From contig OX344764.1 in NCBI GenBank assembly GCA_947034895.1, positions 66,569,348 through 66,633,347 of the forward strand: DNA of 64,000 bases. The letters run 5' to 3'. This document shows, piece after piece, positions 35,433 through 47,119 of this stretch (position 1 is the first letter of the stretch; every line of letters starts with the position of its first letter). The position numbers and the translations under genes were made by a program. The notes beneath the pieces are model-generated. The model worked only from the letters and a program-made list of their open reading frames with translations, did not search any database and was not told where the DNA came from. This DNA comes from Rhytidiadelphus loreus (lineage: Eukaryota > Streptophyta > Bryopsida > Hypnales > Hylocomiaceae).

Positions 35433-37607
35433 TTGTGGGGGACGACTGTCTGGAGCTCGTTGTTGTTGCGAAATTCGCGGGCCAAGTGAATGTGTCTCTT
35501 CGACTGTCTATGTTGTTTGTGAATTTGTCAGTCCGCTGATTTGTTTGCGAATTTGTTAGTCCACTGATTTGTGCTGGTTTGGGCTTGAGGCAAGAAATCA
35601 GACCTATCTGATGCTGACGGAAGGACTCCGCGCGGTTGGAAGTCCTTAACTTTAGGCGCCGCAAATTCGAGAACGATGTGTATCCCGCCGAAAGAGCTCT
35701 GGATGTGGAGTTGTTGAACGCGTTGTAAAGTGGTACGTGTTGTCTTCTAAATTAAGCGTCTCGCCGAAAGCCATTGCCATTCTTAGAACGGAGATCTCGT
35801 TTCTTGAATGGTTTGTGTCGTGTGACCTCCGTGACTTGTGTAGGGTGGTGACGGCGACCACAGTTCGTTTCGAGCACATTGTGCAAATTTTCACTCTGAA
35901 GATACAAAGAGTTTCGATGATGGCGTTTCTTTTTCTAAAACTTAGTGGGGTTTTCCATGTTGCTGAATGCTTTTAATCTTTTATTTTATTGTATGCCACG
36001 TGGACCTTGGGCTACCTTGACTCTTCGCTTCGGAGGTGGGTTCGGTTGATGACAAACGATTTCTTGCAGCAGTCGTGGCCAGTGGAATGCGAGGTACGGC
36101 CGTGCATCACCAGCTCGTATCAGCTCGTATCGAAACAGATCAATGCATCGGCTGAGAACAAGTGATAATACTCTTGGCGTGGTAAGAAGAGATTTTGATA
36201 CATGCTGTATTCCATTTCAGAATTTCATCCACATCTGAGATCTGGAGCCTGGTAATTGCATATCAAAACAATCAATCAAACGTAACCAGCAGTTTTTTAC
36301 CAAAGCCGTTTGAATCTTCTAGTATCAGTTGTTTTGGAGCTGTGTTCTTGCAAGCTTTAGATTTTGAGGCTCCACTCCACCGTACCGTTAAGGAAGGAGC
36401 ATGATTCGTGACTGTGGCAGAGACGAGACATCTATCTCGCTCACCCTCGCCGCCCCCTGGTCTCCGTCGTGAAATTTTCAAACAAATAAATCAAAGCTCA
36501 CTGACATCGCAGATCTGCTTTGAAGACTTAATGAAACCACAGCATCCTACTCAATATGCAGTTGCTGAAGAGGAAGCTGAAATCCATCAATGTCGCAAAT
36601 GGAATAAGTGCATACAACTTAACGCGGACCTTATCAGGAGGTCATCGTTGCCTGTCGACAATCTTTGTCCCCTTTGAAACGGGTATGGCTTCTCCCTAGG
36701 CTAGTGATTCGGGACCTAGAAAGGTACTCAGCATCCTTCAAGGGTGAAGGGGGCTTCTTAAGTACAAATTAAAGTTCTTAGAAGGATATTTCCAAAGCCC
36801 TAGAAGCAGTTTATGGATGCAGAAAGCTTTTAGGGTTCGAGCCCATGTGAACTCCACACCTGCGCACACAGTCAAACTTCATTGTCAATTTTCATTGTGG
36901 ACGGTGGCTTGAAACGGAGAAACCGCATTCATTGAAGCAAGTGCGTCCTCCTGCGTGATTGGAAAAGGAAAAGGGCTCATAGGGTGCTAATTGCATCTGA
37001 AGGTCAGGTGAGTGAGAAGCAGGTCGCTCTCGGTTGCACCCGGGAAATATCATTGCCCATGGATGGAGGCGTGACAACAATATCATATAGTCCATTCTCT
37101 AATCTCTCCACCAAATAGTATGGGTCTGGTTCTGTCTTAAAGTGCAGCCGCGCTGGTGTCGCACCTGGACGAGAGTCACGACACCTAAGGAGTATTACAA
37201 TTCCCGGTCTGGTAAAAGCTTCACGGAACATTTCACGTAACAAGAGTATTTGATACATGATGTAATCCTTTCCAGAAACTCATTCCACATCTGAGATCTG
37301 GACCCTGGTGATTGCATATCAAAACAATTCATTAAACTTAACTAGCAGTTTATATCAAAGTTTGAATCATCTTTTGCTACTGCTTTGGAGCTTTCACAAG
37401 GAGCTTTTGGAAAATTCCCTGTGTTGCAGAAGAGAAAACCAGTTTTATTATACCCAGGAGCACATTACCGCATTTCCTGTGATCAAAGGGAATTTGTGAA
37501 ATCTTCCCTTTGTGTTTTGTGATTCACAAATGGGCTCTTGATACATTCCGTGTCATGTAAAAGGGAAAACCAATCTTACACCCTGTCTCACATTATGTGG
37601 TCACATG

Positions 37608-37797
37608 TGTAAAGAATCTACACAGTGTGTGCAACCAGCAGAAGAGCAAAAGTATGTGTTTATTATTATGTGTTATGATAAAAGATTACAGAGCTTATAG
37701 GTGAGTCTCTGATAATAACCAAGAGCTGTGACGCTCAGTATTCCAGAACGCTACATCTATTCAGTCTACAAGCTGACTAGACAAATTTAGTCTAACA
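37608..37797. mobile_element. Solo LTR, 190 bp, in right arm only
   Basis: The insertion begins TGTAAAG, ends CTAACA, and is flanked by the direct repeat ACATG (37,603-37,607 and 37,798-37,802). The left arm has one ACATG at the matching place and no insert. TG…CA ends plus a 5-bp target duplication are diagnostic of an LTR-retrotransposon LTR. No internal domain remains. Confidence 0.9.
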
Positions 37798-37983
37798 ACA
37801 TGGAGTACCTCTATTCACATTTCTTGAAGGGGAATAGAGTTTGCATTTCCGGAAAACATCTTCAGAAGCAACTACTAAGCGATTGATCTTCACAGGGAAA
37901 AAACTCATACGTCAAGCACCAAGGGGAAAATTCTTGCACATATCAATATTCTTGCATCCGTATCGTTTGCAAGTGTATCTAAT

Positions 37984-39075
37984 ATCGTTTGCTGCAGGCC
38001 CGACCTTGCGTCACGGTGCCGCCCAGGAGGCAAGCGGCAGCTCCCTGCTCGTCCTCGAGGAGGGTATTTGTCAGGCTCTGCCCTCCTCATCAAATCTCTT
38101 TTTTCTCGTGTTTAGTGATCAAATTGTTTTCCCTTTGTGATTCGCTGATTCCCTTTGAGACTCTATGGGAACGTTGCAGAACTCCATGTGTTGAGCAACT
38201 CCCTTATACTTCTTGTTGTTTCTTAAAGGGGAAGTTTATCAATTTTCCCTCGAGGGAATTTTCCAGAAGTCCATTGTGGCTTTGTTCTTTGCAAGTTTTA
38301 GATTTTGAGGCTTCACTCCAGCGTTAAGGAAGGAGCATGATTCGTGACTGTGGCAGAGTCGAGACATACCCCTCATTCACCCTCGCCGACCCCTGGTCTC
38401 CGTCGTGAAATTTCAAACAAATAATTCAAAGCTCAGTGACATTGCAGATCTGCTTTGAAGACTTAATGAAACAACAATATCCTACTCATGTACTTGCTGA
38501 AGAGGAAGCTGAAATCAAACAATGTCGCAAATGGAATTAGTGCAAACATCTTTACGCGGACCTTATCAGGAAGTCAGCATTGCCACTGTAGTCCTCTCGA
38601 GAATCTTCGTCTCTTTCCAAACGGGCATGGCTTCCCGATAGGCTTGTATCAAACTTTGTTACATACATAGATAGTATAATTCTCGGTCTGGTAAAGGCTT
38701 CACAGAACATTCCAAAATCCCAGCGCTGCATCGTTCACCTAGAGGCAAGTAGGTCTAAGTAATGATTGACTGTCTTTTACCTGCGACCCCACATGGATGA
38801 CGGTAGCAGCACTGTAACTTTGGCGAAGAGCAATGAGAGTGCAAGTTACGATTTACCTTACCGACGGCTTCCCTTAGACAGACTCGGGTTGCACGCTTTC
38901 TTCATCGATGCACAGAATCAAACGAATGATGCAATCACGTTACCGTCAAGGTAACCACAGAAGTCGTCTCTCTACTTGCATTTCTGTATTCAACTGCATA
39001 CTGGTTTACCGCTAACGCCTGCGTATATGCCAAAAGATTCTTCTGCTGCTAATCATCACCTGCCTCGCCTCGAAA
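37984..39075. repeat. Outer, more diverged right arm of palindrome
   Basis: Inverted counterpart of about 19,350-20,967. Identity is still clear, roughly mid-nineties percent in the stretch around 38,000-38,250 by eye, but with base changes, small indels and loss of one repeat module after about 38,650. The right limit is near the segment CTCGCCTCGAAAACATGGTC. No gene is recognised. Confidence 0.75.
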
Positions 39076-40009
39076 ACATGGTCATCCGCAGATTCAGTGG
39101 TTCCCCTCATCAGGAACTGGGCGCCTGAGCTGGAAGCCTAGGCCTAGCTGTGCACACTCTGTAGGTCTCGATAAAATAACAATGTTGTGTCACTGTTTCT
39201 ATTCCTAGGGCTAGAACGGTAATGAACAACACATCACCACCATAGTGTATCGGTATTGTACAGTAGAAGGCGACTCGTTGTTCTGTATCGGCTATCGTAC
39301 ACGCCAGATGCATCCAGTGACCCGATAATCCGAAGCTGATCGAACTGGAGAAGCTTTAAATATAGAAATTTCACAGCTAGGATTCCTTTGGCGTTTGGCA
39401 CACCGACTGCTATATATGCGTGGTTTACGAGGTTTATCGATGGTGCCAGGTCGGCCACTATGATTCGCCAGTTCACTTTGACACATTGAGGTGAACCACG
39501 CTAACGCTGCGTTGGAGAAGATAGATCTGGTCTAGTAGTAGTGTGAGAGAGGCAAATGAGAGAAGCTGCAGTGTTTTCTGGTTGTGGTGAGGGATCTGAG
39601 GACTAGATCAGAAAGCTCTGACCTCGTGGAAGTGCGGACACGCGGTCTGCAACTGGACGGATCCTGAAACTAGCTCTAACAATCTACTACGTTCGCTCTG
39701 GAGGTATGAATACCTGATTTGAGGTTGTGTACGAATTGCGGTGAAAACGAATCTCTATTGATGCTCTTGTAGGTTGTGTAGAGAATCCAGATCAGCTGTT
39801 CAGAGGTAATGATCAATGCTTGGGGAGCTTATGCACTTATCCTAACTCGTAGTGTGGTGCTTGAACCGCACCTCGTAAGACGATTCACAAGACGATCAGG
39901 GAGCGTCATCCATGGCCATGGCCAGGTGCGTTCAGCTCTGTCGGTAATGGCGGAATTGTCGGTTGAGGCTCAGATGAGTAATTAGGGCAAAAATCTTTGT
40001 GTTTTGCAG
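39076..40009 (+). other. Upstream region of GIL1-like gene
   Basis: Probable promoter and leader. TATATATG at 39,411-39,418 is a possible TATA box. TTTTGCAG directly before the ATG at 40,010 looks like a splice acceptor and CAGAGGTAATG at about 39,802 like a donor, so a leader intron is possible. Short minus-strand frames at 39,110-39,480 have no recognised domain. Confidence 0.45.
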
Positions 40010-41956
40010 ATGACTAGTGGACTGAAGGCCGACGGCAGGCGAAAACGATTCCACCAGCGAAGCAAGTCCAGTATCGGAGATTACAACTTGCCAATATACT
40101 TGGATCCGATCCCGGACGTCGTGCAGATGAAAGAGCCTCCGAATGCTGGCAAGAAGGATCACAACCGCAGCTGGTTCAAGAGCAAGACGCCCAGCAAGCC
40201 CAACCCTGACGTTGCCTCTGATCTGGAGGTGGAAAATGAGAAGCCGTTGCAGCAGCACCGCGTGGTGCAAGGCTTGTACCGAGACGACGATGGCGGACCC
40301 TCGCCCAAAACCCTCGCCACTTCCCACTCCGCAGCCCGCGACGCGGTGAAGGAGTTCGCCAAGGACTTCGTGGCGCAAATGAAAGCAGGGGATCCAGATG
40401 AAACCCTAGCTATGGAATCTCAGATGCGGCAACTCTTGCACTTGCCATCGTCGTCCCCGCCCACGGTCCCCTCGAAGTTCGTAGCGCAAGCGTACATCGT
40501 CCATCACTTCTTCTCCGACTTCGAGAATGCGTCCTTCGGGATCCCCAATCCAGGGGAGAAGCCGTGGGAGGTTCAAGATCACATGCACCGCTGTTTTGCG
40601 CAATTCCAGAAGTGCAGAACGAAATCTCAAACGGTTTCGACTCTCTTGGAAACCGAATCAAAGGATTCGAGCGAGTTGAGCTTCCTGTCTCAATTCTGTG
40701 TGCAGAAGTTTCGGAAGATCGTGCCTTCGGAGGCGTTCTTCGGAGGAGATTGTCGTCACCACCAGGAGCTCGAACAGGGACACCACCCCGACACACCATT
40801 TTACAGGAGCTTCCTCGGCGCTGCAGTGTCGGTGTGGTTGCTGCAGAGATTGGCGTGTTCGTTTGAGCAGAAGATTGTCCCCATCGTTCCTACACGAGGG
40901 GATGCGTTTCAGCGACGCTTCATGGCGCCCGTGGTGCCTGGAGTTGGGGATGCGGAGGGGGAGGAGAATGATGGCAACTTGGAGATTGCGTTCACTGTCT
41001 TTCCGGGATTCCGAGTGAGCGAGAGTGTTGTGGAGAGCTTGGTCTACATCATCGAAACCCCAACAGCACTTCCTAAGATGGAGATCCCTATCTCCACTTC
41101 TGTTACAGAGTCTCCCATCGAGAAAATTCAGAAATCTCTCTTAGGTGGGGAGCATACTGTGCTTCCGGAGAGCTTGGTCTACACCGTCGAAAGCCCAACG
41201 GAACTTCCTGATGTGTCTACCTCCAGTTCTGTTGTAGAGCCTCGAGTCGAGACAACTCAGAAATCTCACAAGGGTGGAGAGCACAGTCTGCTTCAGAAGA
41301 TTCGCAGCAAGTTTATCCGCAAGAAGACTCTCGCGAAGGGCACTGTTCTGGCTGGAAATACTGCAACGGTAACAGCAGCACCACTATGGAAGGAGCAGGT
41401 CTCATCAAGGGAAGAAGCTGCACCACGTTTCGAAGAACCGACACCATCAATAGGAGAAGCAGCACCACGTTTCGAAGAATCGACACCATCAATAGGAGAA
41501 GTAGCACCGCATTTGGAAGAATCGACACCCTCAATAGGAGAAGCAGCACCGCGTTCGGAAGAGCCTGCATCATCAATGGGAAAGGTTGCACTAACTTTGG
41601 AAGAGCCTACACCATCAATGAGAAAGGTTGCACCGACTTCGGAAGAGCCAACACTATCAAGAGGAGAGGTTGCACCAACTTTGGAAGAGTCGGCACCTTC
41701 AGGAGGAGAGGCAGCACCATTAGAATTGGAGTCGTCACCACCGACAGTTGATAATGCTGAACGAAACACTACTTCGATGACGAACCCTGCAAGTGAGTTG
41801 AGCTCTCCCAGGTTTCAAACTCCAAATTTGGACGGAAGGGATTCCCATGTGCCTCCATCGAATCCTCACTCTTCGGGCGGAGACGACGATAAGCCCCTGT
41901 ATACTCCGCGGGCGAGGATACCGTTGCAATCACCGCGGCTGAGTTCTGTAGACTAG
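40010..41956 (+). CDS. GIL1/IRKI-like (DUF641-family) protein with repeat tail, 648 aa
   Basis: Uninterrupted frame of 648 codons from ATG 40,010; a TTG six bases upstream is not used as start. It matches the conserved C-terminal half of plant GIL1 (gravitropic in the light) and IRK-interacting proteins. Features are AARDAVKEFAKDFVAQM (from about residue 108), PSKFVAQAYIVHHFFSDFE, FCVQKFRKIVPSEAFFGG, FYRSFLGAAVSVWLLQRL (about 264-281) and a final AFTVFPGFRVSESVV (about 327-341). The N-terminal DUF641 helices of the family are not evident. After the domain there is a 45-residue internal duplication (about 342-386 and 387-431), then eight 14-residue repeats (about 469-580) of the type EAAPRFEEPTPSIG. 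In angiosperms relatives act in light and gravity or receptor-kinase signalling; this role is not proven here. It could begin in an upstream exon. Confidence 0.75.
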   Translation: MTSGLKADGRRKRFHQRSKSSIGDYNLPIYLDPIPDVVQMKEPPNAGKKDHNRSWFKSKTPSKPNPDVASDLEVENEKPLQQHRVVQGLYRDDDGGPSPKTLATSHSAARDAVKEFAKDFVAQMKAGDPDETLAMESQMRQLLHLPSSSPPTVPSKFVAQAYIVHHFFSDFENASFGIPNPGEKPWEVQDHMHRCFAQFQKCRTKSQTVSTLLETESKDSSELSFLSQFCVQKFRKIVPSEAFFGGDCRHHQELEQGHHPDTPFYRSFLGAAVSVWLLQRLACSFEQKIVPIVPTRGDAFQRRFMAPVVPGVGDAEGEENDGNLEIAFTVFPGFRVSESVVESLVYIIETPTALPKMEIPISTSVTESPIEKIQKSLLGGEHTVLPESLVYTVESPTELPDVSTSSSVVEPRVETTQKSHKGGEHSLLQKIRSKFIRKKTLAKGTVLAGNTATVTAAPLWKEQVSSREEAAPRFEEPTPSIGEAAPRFEESTPSIGEVAPHLEESTPSIGEAAPRSEEPASSMGKVALTLEEPTPSMRKVAPTSEEPTLSRGEVAPTLEESAPSGGEAAPLELESSPPTVDNAERNTTSMTNPASELSSPRFQTPNLDGRDSHVPPSNPHSSGGDDDKPLYTPRARIPLQSPRLSSVD

Positions 41957-43032
41957 TTGAAATGAGTGAAAATCAGTGAAACTCTTTTGCTGCATTAGGT
42001 CCTGGGAGTGGCCCTTCTCTTAACTCATGCTTTTGTACCATGCCGGCTTCTTGAGACTTAGAAGCACCGAATTTTTTGAGTTCAGCAATTGCAGCTCCTT
42101 TGGAAAGTTGTGCTTCACGTGCTAATCAATTTGCTGTACTTCTTCAACTGTACCACGGATTATAGCGTCAATTTTGAAGAATGAAGCATTCTATCCTCCG
42201 ACCTGTCTTGCAGTAGATGGAATATTTTGTACCGGGAAAGTTAGTTTTGTTTGGGTGTATTATTTGTCTCAAATACTGTGAGAGCTTGTGATTCGAATGT
42301 AGGTGCACTTCACTGGCTTTCGTATTTTTAGAGGTAAAGTGCGTTGAGGTCTCTGCCCGACTTTCCGAGCACCTCTGTCCTCTCTCTTGGTCTGCAAATT
42401 TTGTCTGTGAAAGAGTTCTTAGTGAATCTGTCCAACGGTCATGTAGGTTGGCAACAACAAACGTACTGTACAGTACATCAAACTTCTAATCAGCCAGGAA
42501 TATCAACAAATGCGTGGTATCGTGCTTGCTAAAGTAATCATCATTCAGCAGATAGGAATGTGCTGGCAGGGTTTAAATAAGAATAAGGTGACAGGAAGGA
42601 ATATGCTTTCAGGGTTGAAGCGAGATTAAGGTTGCTGTAGGCATAAACCTTCAGAAAGGCCTTTCCGAAAGCTTGCAGAAAGGAATAAACAATTACACTC
42701 GTCCTGTGAGCAAAACTTTAAAAATTCCATTCTAATAGGAGGAGCACTAAATAAACAGTTGAAAGCCACGGAAAATCAGAATGACGAATTCACAAAATGA
42801 CAGTTGCTTGCTGCAGGCATAGGTGTACAATACATGTGGCATTGCAATTCTGAACCTCCATTAAACATACAGATTTAAATTCGTTGCAATTTTGGAAACA
42901 CTATTTTACATAGTCATAACTCAAGTACCATGATTTTACGTACAGAAACAATTTGATTACAAAGTTTTCTGAATCATAATTTTACATATGAATACAAGTT
43001 AGACAAAACGATGATGACGAGTGAAATAGCTA
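41957..43032. other. Convergent 3' intergenic region
   Basis: Holds the 3' flanks of the GIL1-like gene (+) and the FAD oxidoreductase (-). GGAATAAACAA at about 42,682 is a plausible plus-strand poly(A) signal. No other gene is seen. Confidence 0.55.
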
Positions 43033-46000
43033 CTACCGACGCACCCTCAACTTGGAAAATCTGGAAGGATCAAAAGGTTTGAGACTGCAGGTTTTGGCTT
43101 CGCCTTCCACAATGAGCTCCGCCAAAGCAGCCCCAGTAGCAGGAGCGTTGAGGATACCCCAACAACTATGCCCAGTAGCCACATACGCGCCTTCCAAGTT
43201 GGGCAGTTTGCCAATCACGGGCACATTGTCTTCGGAACAGGGTAAGAAGCAGGCCTGGGCCACCGAAAGCTCCGCATCGGCCAAATGGCTGGACACTGTG
43301 GCTGCCACTCGTTGCAGCATGACCGTCGACTCAGCTCGGGGAACAATCTGGAGTGCATCTTCTGGCACCAGCACTTCCTCCGACATCCCACACACATAGA
43401 CTTCACCTGTACCGCGGGGGTAGATCTCCGGGTCCATGGATTTCCCCTCCTTCGTCTTGTACCTGACCCAACATTGCACAAAAGCTTCAGTTTCAACCAC
43501 ATTTCTTTGCCCAGAAGAATCTGCCCTCACATTCACTAATCAGCTCAATTGGAGATTAAAATGTCATATTAGTTCTACTAGCTTAGTTTCACAAAATCGG
43601 CGATTTCAGAAAAGGGTCTCTCAACCAGGAACTGGAGAGATTTGAGATGCCCATCTGAAACTAGAAAGGAATGAGAATTATCTGAAACCTTAGATCAATA
43701 CTCGTCCTGAAGTCAAGAGCTTTGATGCTTTGGAATAGGGCTCTGAACTAGGAACTGGATCAGTTTGAGATGCCTATCTGAAACCAGAACGGTTAGAAAC
43801 GAAATCTCAGATCTTTACTGTCCTAGATTTTAGAGGGCCCTCTGAGGCTTCAGGAGGGTCACCAAAACGCCTTCTGAACAGTTGAAAATCCTGATTTTGA
43901 GCACATGAACATCACATTTTGGCAGACCGAAAATCACCAGAATATCGAATACGAGATTTTAAAATTGCTGATATCTATTGTGACTTACTTGAGGAACAGA
44001 GTGTGCGCTGAAATGGCGTCGATATCTTTCGGGAGAAGCACGATGCTGTGAGCTTTCAATCCGCTGATGTTGGTGAGAGAGGAGATGAGAGGATTGCGGT
44101 TGGACCAGGGCCCCATTGCCAATACAACGGCATCGCCAGTCAGAAGTTTTCCGTCCACTACCACCCCAGTCACTTTCCGGCCCTCCACTTTCACCTCCTC
44201 CACTGCTCCTTGCACCAACGAAGCTCCGTACTTCTTCTGTGCTTCCGAGAAGATTGCCCGAGTGAACAGCTGGGGGTGCACCTGGGCGTTCGTTGATGGG
44301 GTGCCTATTGTAGACGGACTACCTGCAAAAGTAACAAAAAGGCACACCAAAACCTACATGAGATCAAACGAACCTGACAATCTAAATATCGATAGGAATA
44401 TCATAATAGGTTTTCAGTAGTATAAATTGCTTGAGAAAGTATAGATAACGTCATCAAGAGAATCTTCCCCATGATTCATAAGAAGTCTCTCTATGGTTAC
44501 ATTGATCATAGACCAGGGCTAGATGGCAAGCCAACTGCTCAGGTTCCAAATCAAAAATTGTCCCTCATTCTGTGCTTGGTGCGAAACCTAGTAAAACTAA
44601 CCCATTCCTGTGCATGCTAACAATATCCATGCGAGTTCCCCTAGACTAATAATTTCAAGTCTAGAATTCTGAATTCAAATCTTCCCAAATAAGACAAGAA
44701 AACCGCCAAAATTGACAAAACAGAAGATAAAGCCTCGGTCCAACTCATCATGCCATCTTGTCTTAGCGTTGATCATATGGAGGCTTCCCTATGAAACATG
44801 GGGAATATTTTCTTGATCAAGCTGTCAAAAAATTCTTGAAACAGTCTACACTAAGGTATGTGCACCCAAAATCGCCACTTGAAATAAATGTCATCTGAAC
44901 ATTTAAGGCGGCAATTTGGGATGTACATAAGTTACACTCTGACCACTCTGATCTCTTTGATCTGACTAATTCGGTCCCATAAAGTTGACTATGACATAGT
45001 TTGAATGTGTGGCAAGTGTGCCACTGTCAATAATTGTGAATGACAGTGTGACAAAATATTCTACCGAGTCGTTTTAGAGAAGGCCATATTAAAGAGGTCT
45101 GAGCGCAATTTACTGAGAACGCTGTTACATGATAAGTGGTACGAAGATGGATGCAAAACATCACCTTTAACGGCGCCATCAATCCACGCAGGAGTGCCAG
45201 CCTTAGAAACACGGTCTTGAGGGCTGCGTGGCTCCTCCACAGTCACACTGAGAGCACCAACTCGGCGGTACCCGTAGCGCTCGCCGCCGAGCTCCTCGGC
45301 TAACTGCGCATGCAAGGCGAAGCTCGCTCGCGCAAGACCTTGAACTGCGCTTCCGTCACACCAATCCAGCGCCAGGAACCCGCCGGCCTTGCCTGACGCT
45401 GCACACGCAATCTCTGTCTTTTCCACCACGGTCACCTGCACCAAAAATGATTTTTACACGAAGTTTCTGGCCGTCACACATTAATAAGCCTCAAATGAAA
45501 GGACAATCTTTGGGGGACAAGTGAAAGAAAGGGTAACTTGAAAACCGGTATTATAGAGAAACCAATGTTTGTTGAATAGAGAACTTCACATGACATGTAA
45601 GTCCTGGAGGGGAATATCAAAAATGCCAGGTGAGGTCCTTGTGAAAAATCAGAACTGACCTGAGCCCCGAGCTTTCCAAGATAGTACGCAGTGCAGCATC
45701 CGATCACGCCCCCACCACATACAATCACATGTCGACCTCCCCCAGCCTGGTTCCACGCCGAACCAGATGTCGATTCTGAAGCGTTCGACATTGAAGCCTA
45801 CAGCAAATCCAAAATTTGAAAACACAGAATCAAAAAGGCAGAAAGCACAGCAGGTGAAAGTCAAACTCAAAGTGCTAGCATACTTTCAGTTATAAGAATG
45901 GTAAAACAAAAGTATTCTTGTTCAGAAAATCGAAGAGGATTCCAACGCAACGGAGAATGCCTATATTGGATACCGTCAGCAAAAGCTATGAGGGTTCAAA

Positions 46001-47119
46001 GTTTTATTGGAAGATGACCTTAAATAGTAGCTCTTAAGAAGGCATACATTCTCAATTTCAATATGTACTCATGCAAGATTCTAGGTAGTCATATTTAAGT
46101 ACACGACTCAAATAGATACCTCTACATTATAGCAACATCAAAGCTAAAAGGTAGGTAATCAATTTGCGTAGGGTCCTTGCTAGTAGGCTTGAGAAGTTCA
46201 CCATTTACAATGCAAGAGTCATCCATATGTGACTTGTAAGAAAAGAGATCAACTTCTAGATTCTATTGCTTTCATGAGATACATCAGAGATGCAATATTC
46301 ATCTAGTCAAATCTCATGATTGGGACATTCAAAACTTCACCAATTCACAAAATTATTCACGCAATATATCCAAATAAAACATATTCTAGCAATCGGGACA
46401 AGGCGCATCAAAAAAAGATCCATTCTAATAGTAAAGCCCACTGAAAACACACAGGAATGGATTCCCACGTTAAAACAACATCGAAGCTACACGGCAAACA
46501 ACTGCAGAGTACTACGAATTTAGAGCTTCCGAATTAATTTCCACAAGTTGATACAACAGGCGAATTGCATATCAAGCTTGATTACAAACGAAGTGCCTAA
46601 ACCCTAAAACCTGTACTCCTCAAGTCACAATTCGCTTCCTATTGCACATACGAAGGAAGAAGCTCTCGCATTCAACAGCTGCGAGGTTCCCTCTAAAAAA
46701 CAAAAGATCATTTCTAGCAACCCCAATTCCACAATCTCAAATGCAAGTTCAACACCGTTCATCACTGGAGCTCACAGAAACCATTGATAGTGACCCTTTT
46801 CTCCAATTCCCATAAAATTTTCAATGTACTCCCCCCAAAAACAAGAAATCAAGAGAATGCGTACCTGTGTTCGGCCAGGAACAAATCTGACTCGTTCACT
46901 AGAGCTCGAATTGGCGGAATTAATCTCCGCGGCGCTCGCGCGATTGAATTTCCAAATCTTGAATCCAGGAAAGCTCGAGAGGAACCCGATTCTGATTGCG
47001 CTGCTTACGAAAATATGTCCAGAGTTGGTCTTCACTTGCGGGAAACCAGAGGAGAAAGGTGAAGTTGAGAGAGGAGAAGAGCGGTGGAGAGTGGGCATGG
47101 TGGATGGGAGGTGGTCCAT
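43033..47119 (-). CDS. FAD-dependent oxidoreductase (DAO family), plastid-targeted, 5 exons, 475 aa
   Basis: Exons on the minus strand: 47,119-46,865, 45,797-45,660, 45,435-45,165, 44,322-43,989 and 43,462-43,033. All introns are GT-AG (donors GTACGC, GTCAGT, GTGATG, GTAAGT), and phases 0, 0, 1 and 2 join cleanly into one frame. Exon 1 encodes an 85-residue Ser/Arg-rich leader without acidic residues at its start, typical of a plastid transit peptide. Exon 2 holds the FAD-binding HVIVCGGGVIGCCTAYYLG (GGGVIG at 113-118), continued by GAQVTVVEK in exon 3. The C-terminus has PCSEDNVPVIGKLPN and YVATGHSCWGILNAPATG, the second FAD contact of D-amino-acid-oxidase-fold enzymes. The best match in memory is the plant/yeast TDA3-like oxidoreductase group. 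Substrate unknown. The ATG at 47,119 is chosen because the frame upstream lacks another ATG. Confidence 0.92.

Larger units (their letters stand above)
31969..37983 (-). repeat. Right inner arm of large palindrome
   Basis: Reverse complement of 20,968-26,789, including one secreted-protein gene (34,845-35,210) and one TTAA-flanked element (32,443-33,339). It is 190 bp longer because of the solo LTR at 37,608-37,797. Past 37,983 (after GTGTATCTAATAT) similarity to the left side drops and indels appear. Confidence 0.95.

Noticed and set aside
41293..41769. 158-codon minus-strand frame opposite the GIL1-like tail
   Set aside because: Repeat-driven antisense frame of low complexity.
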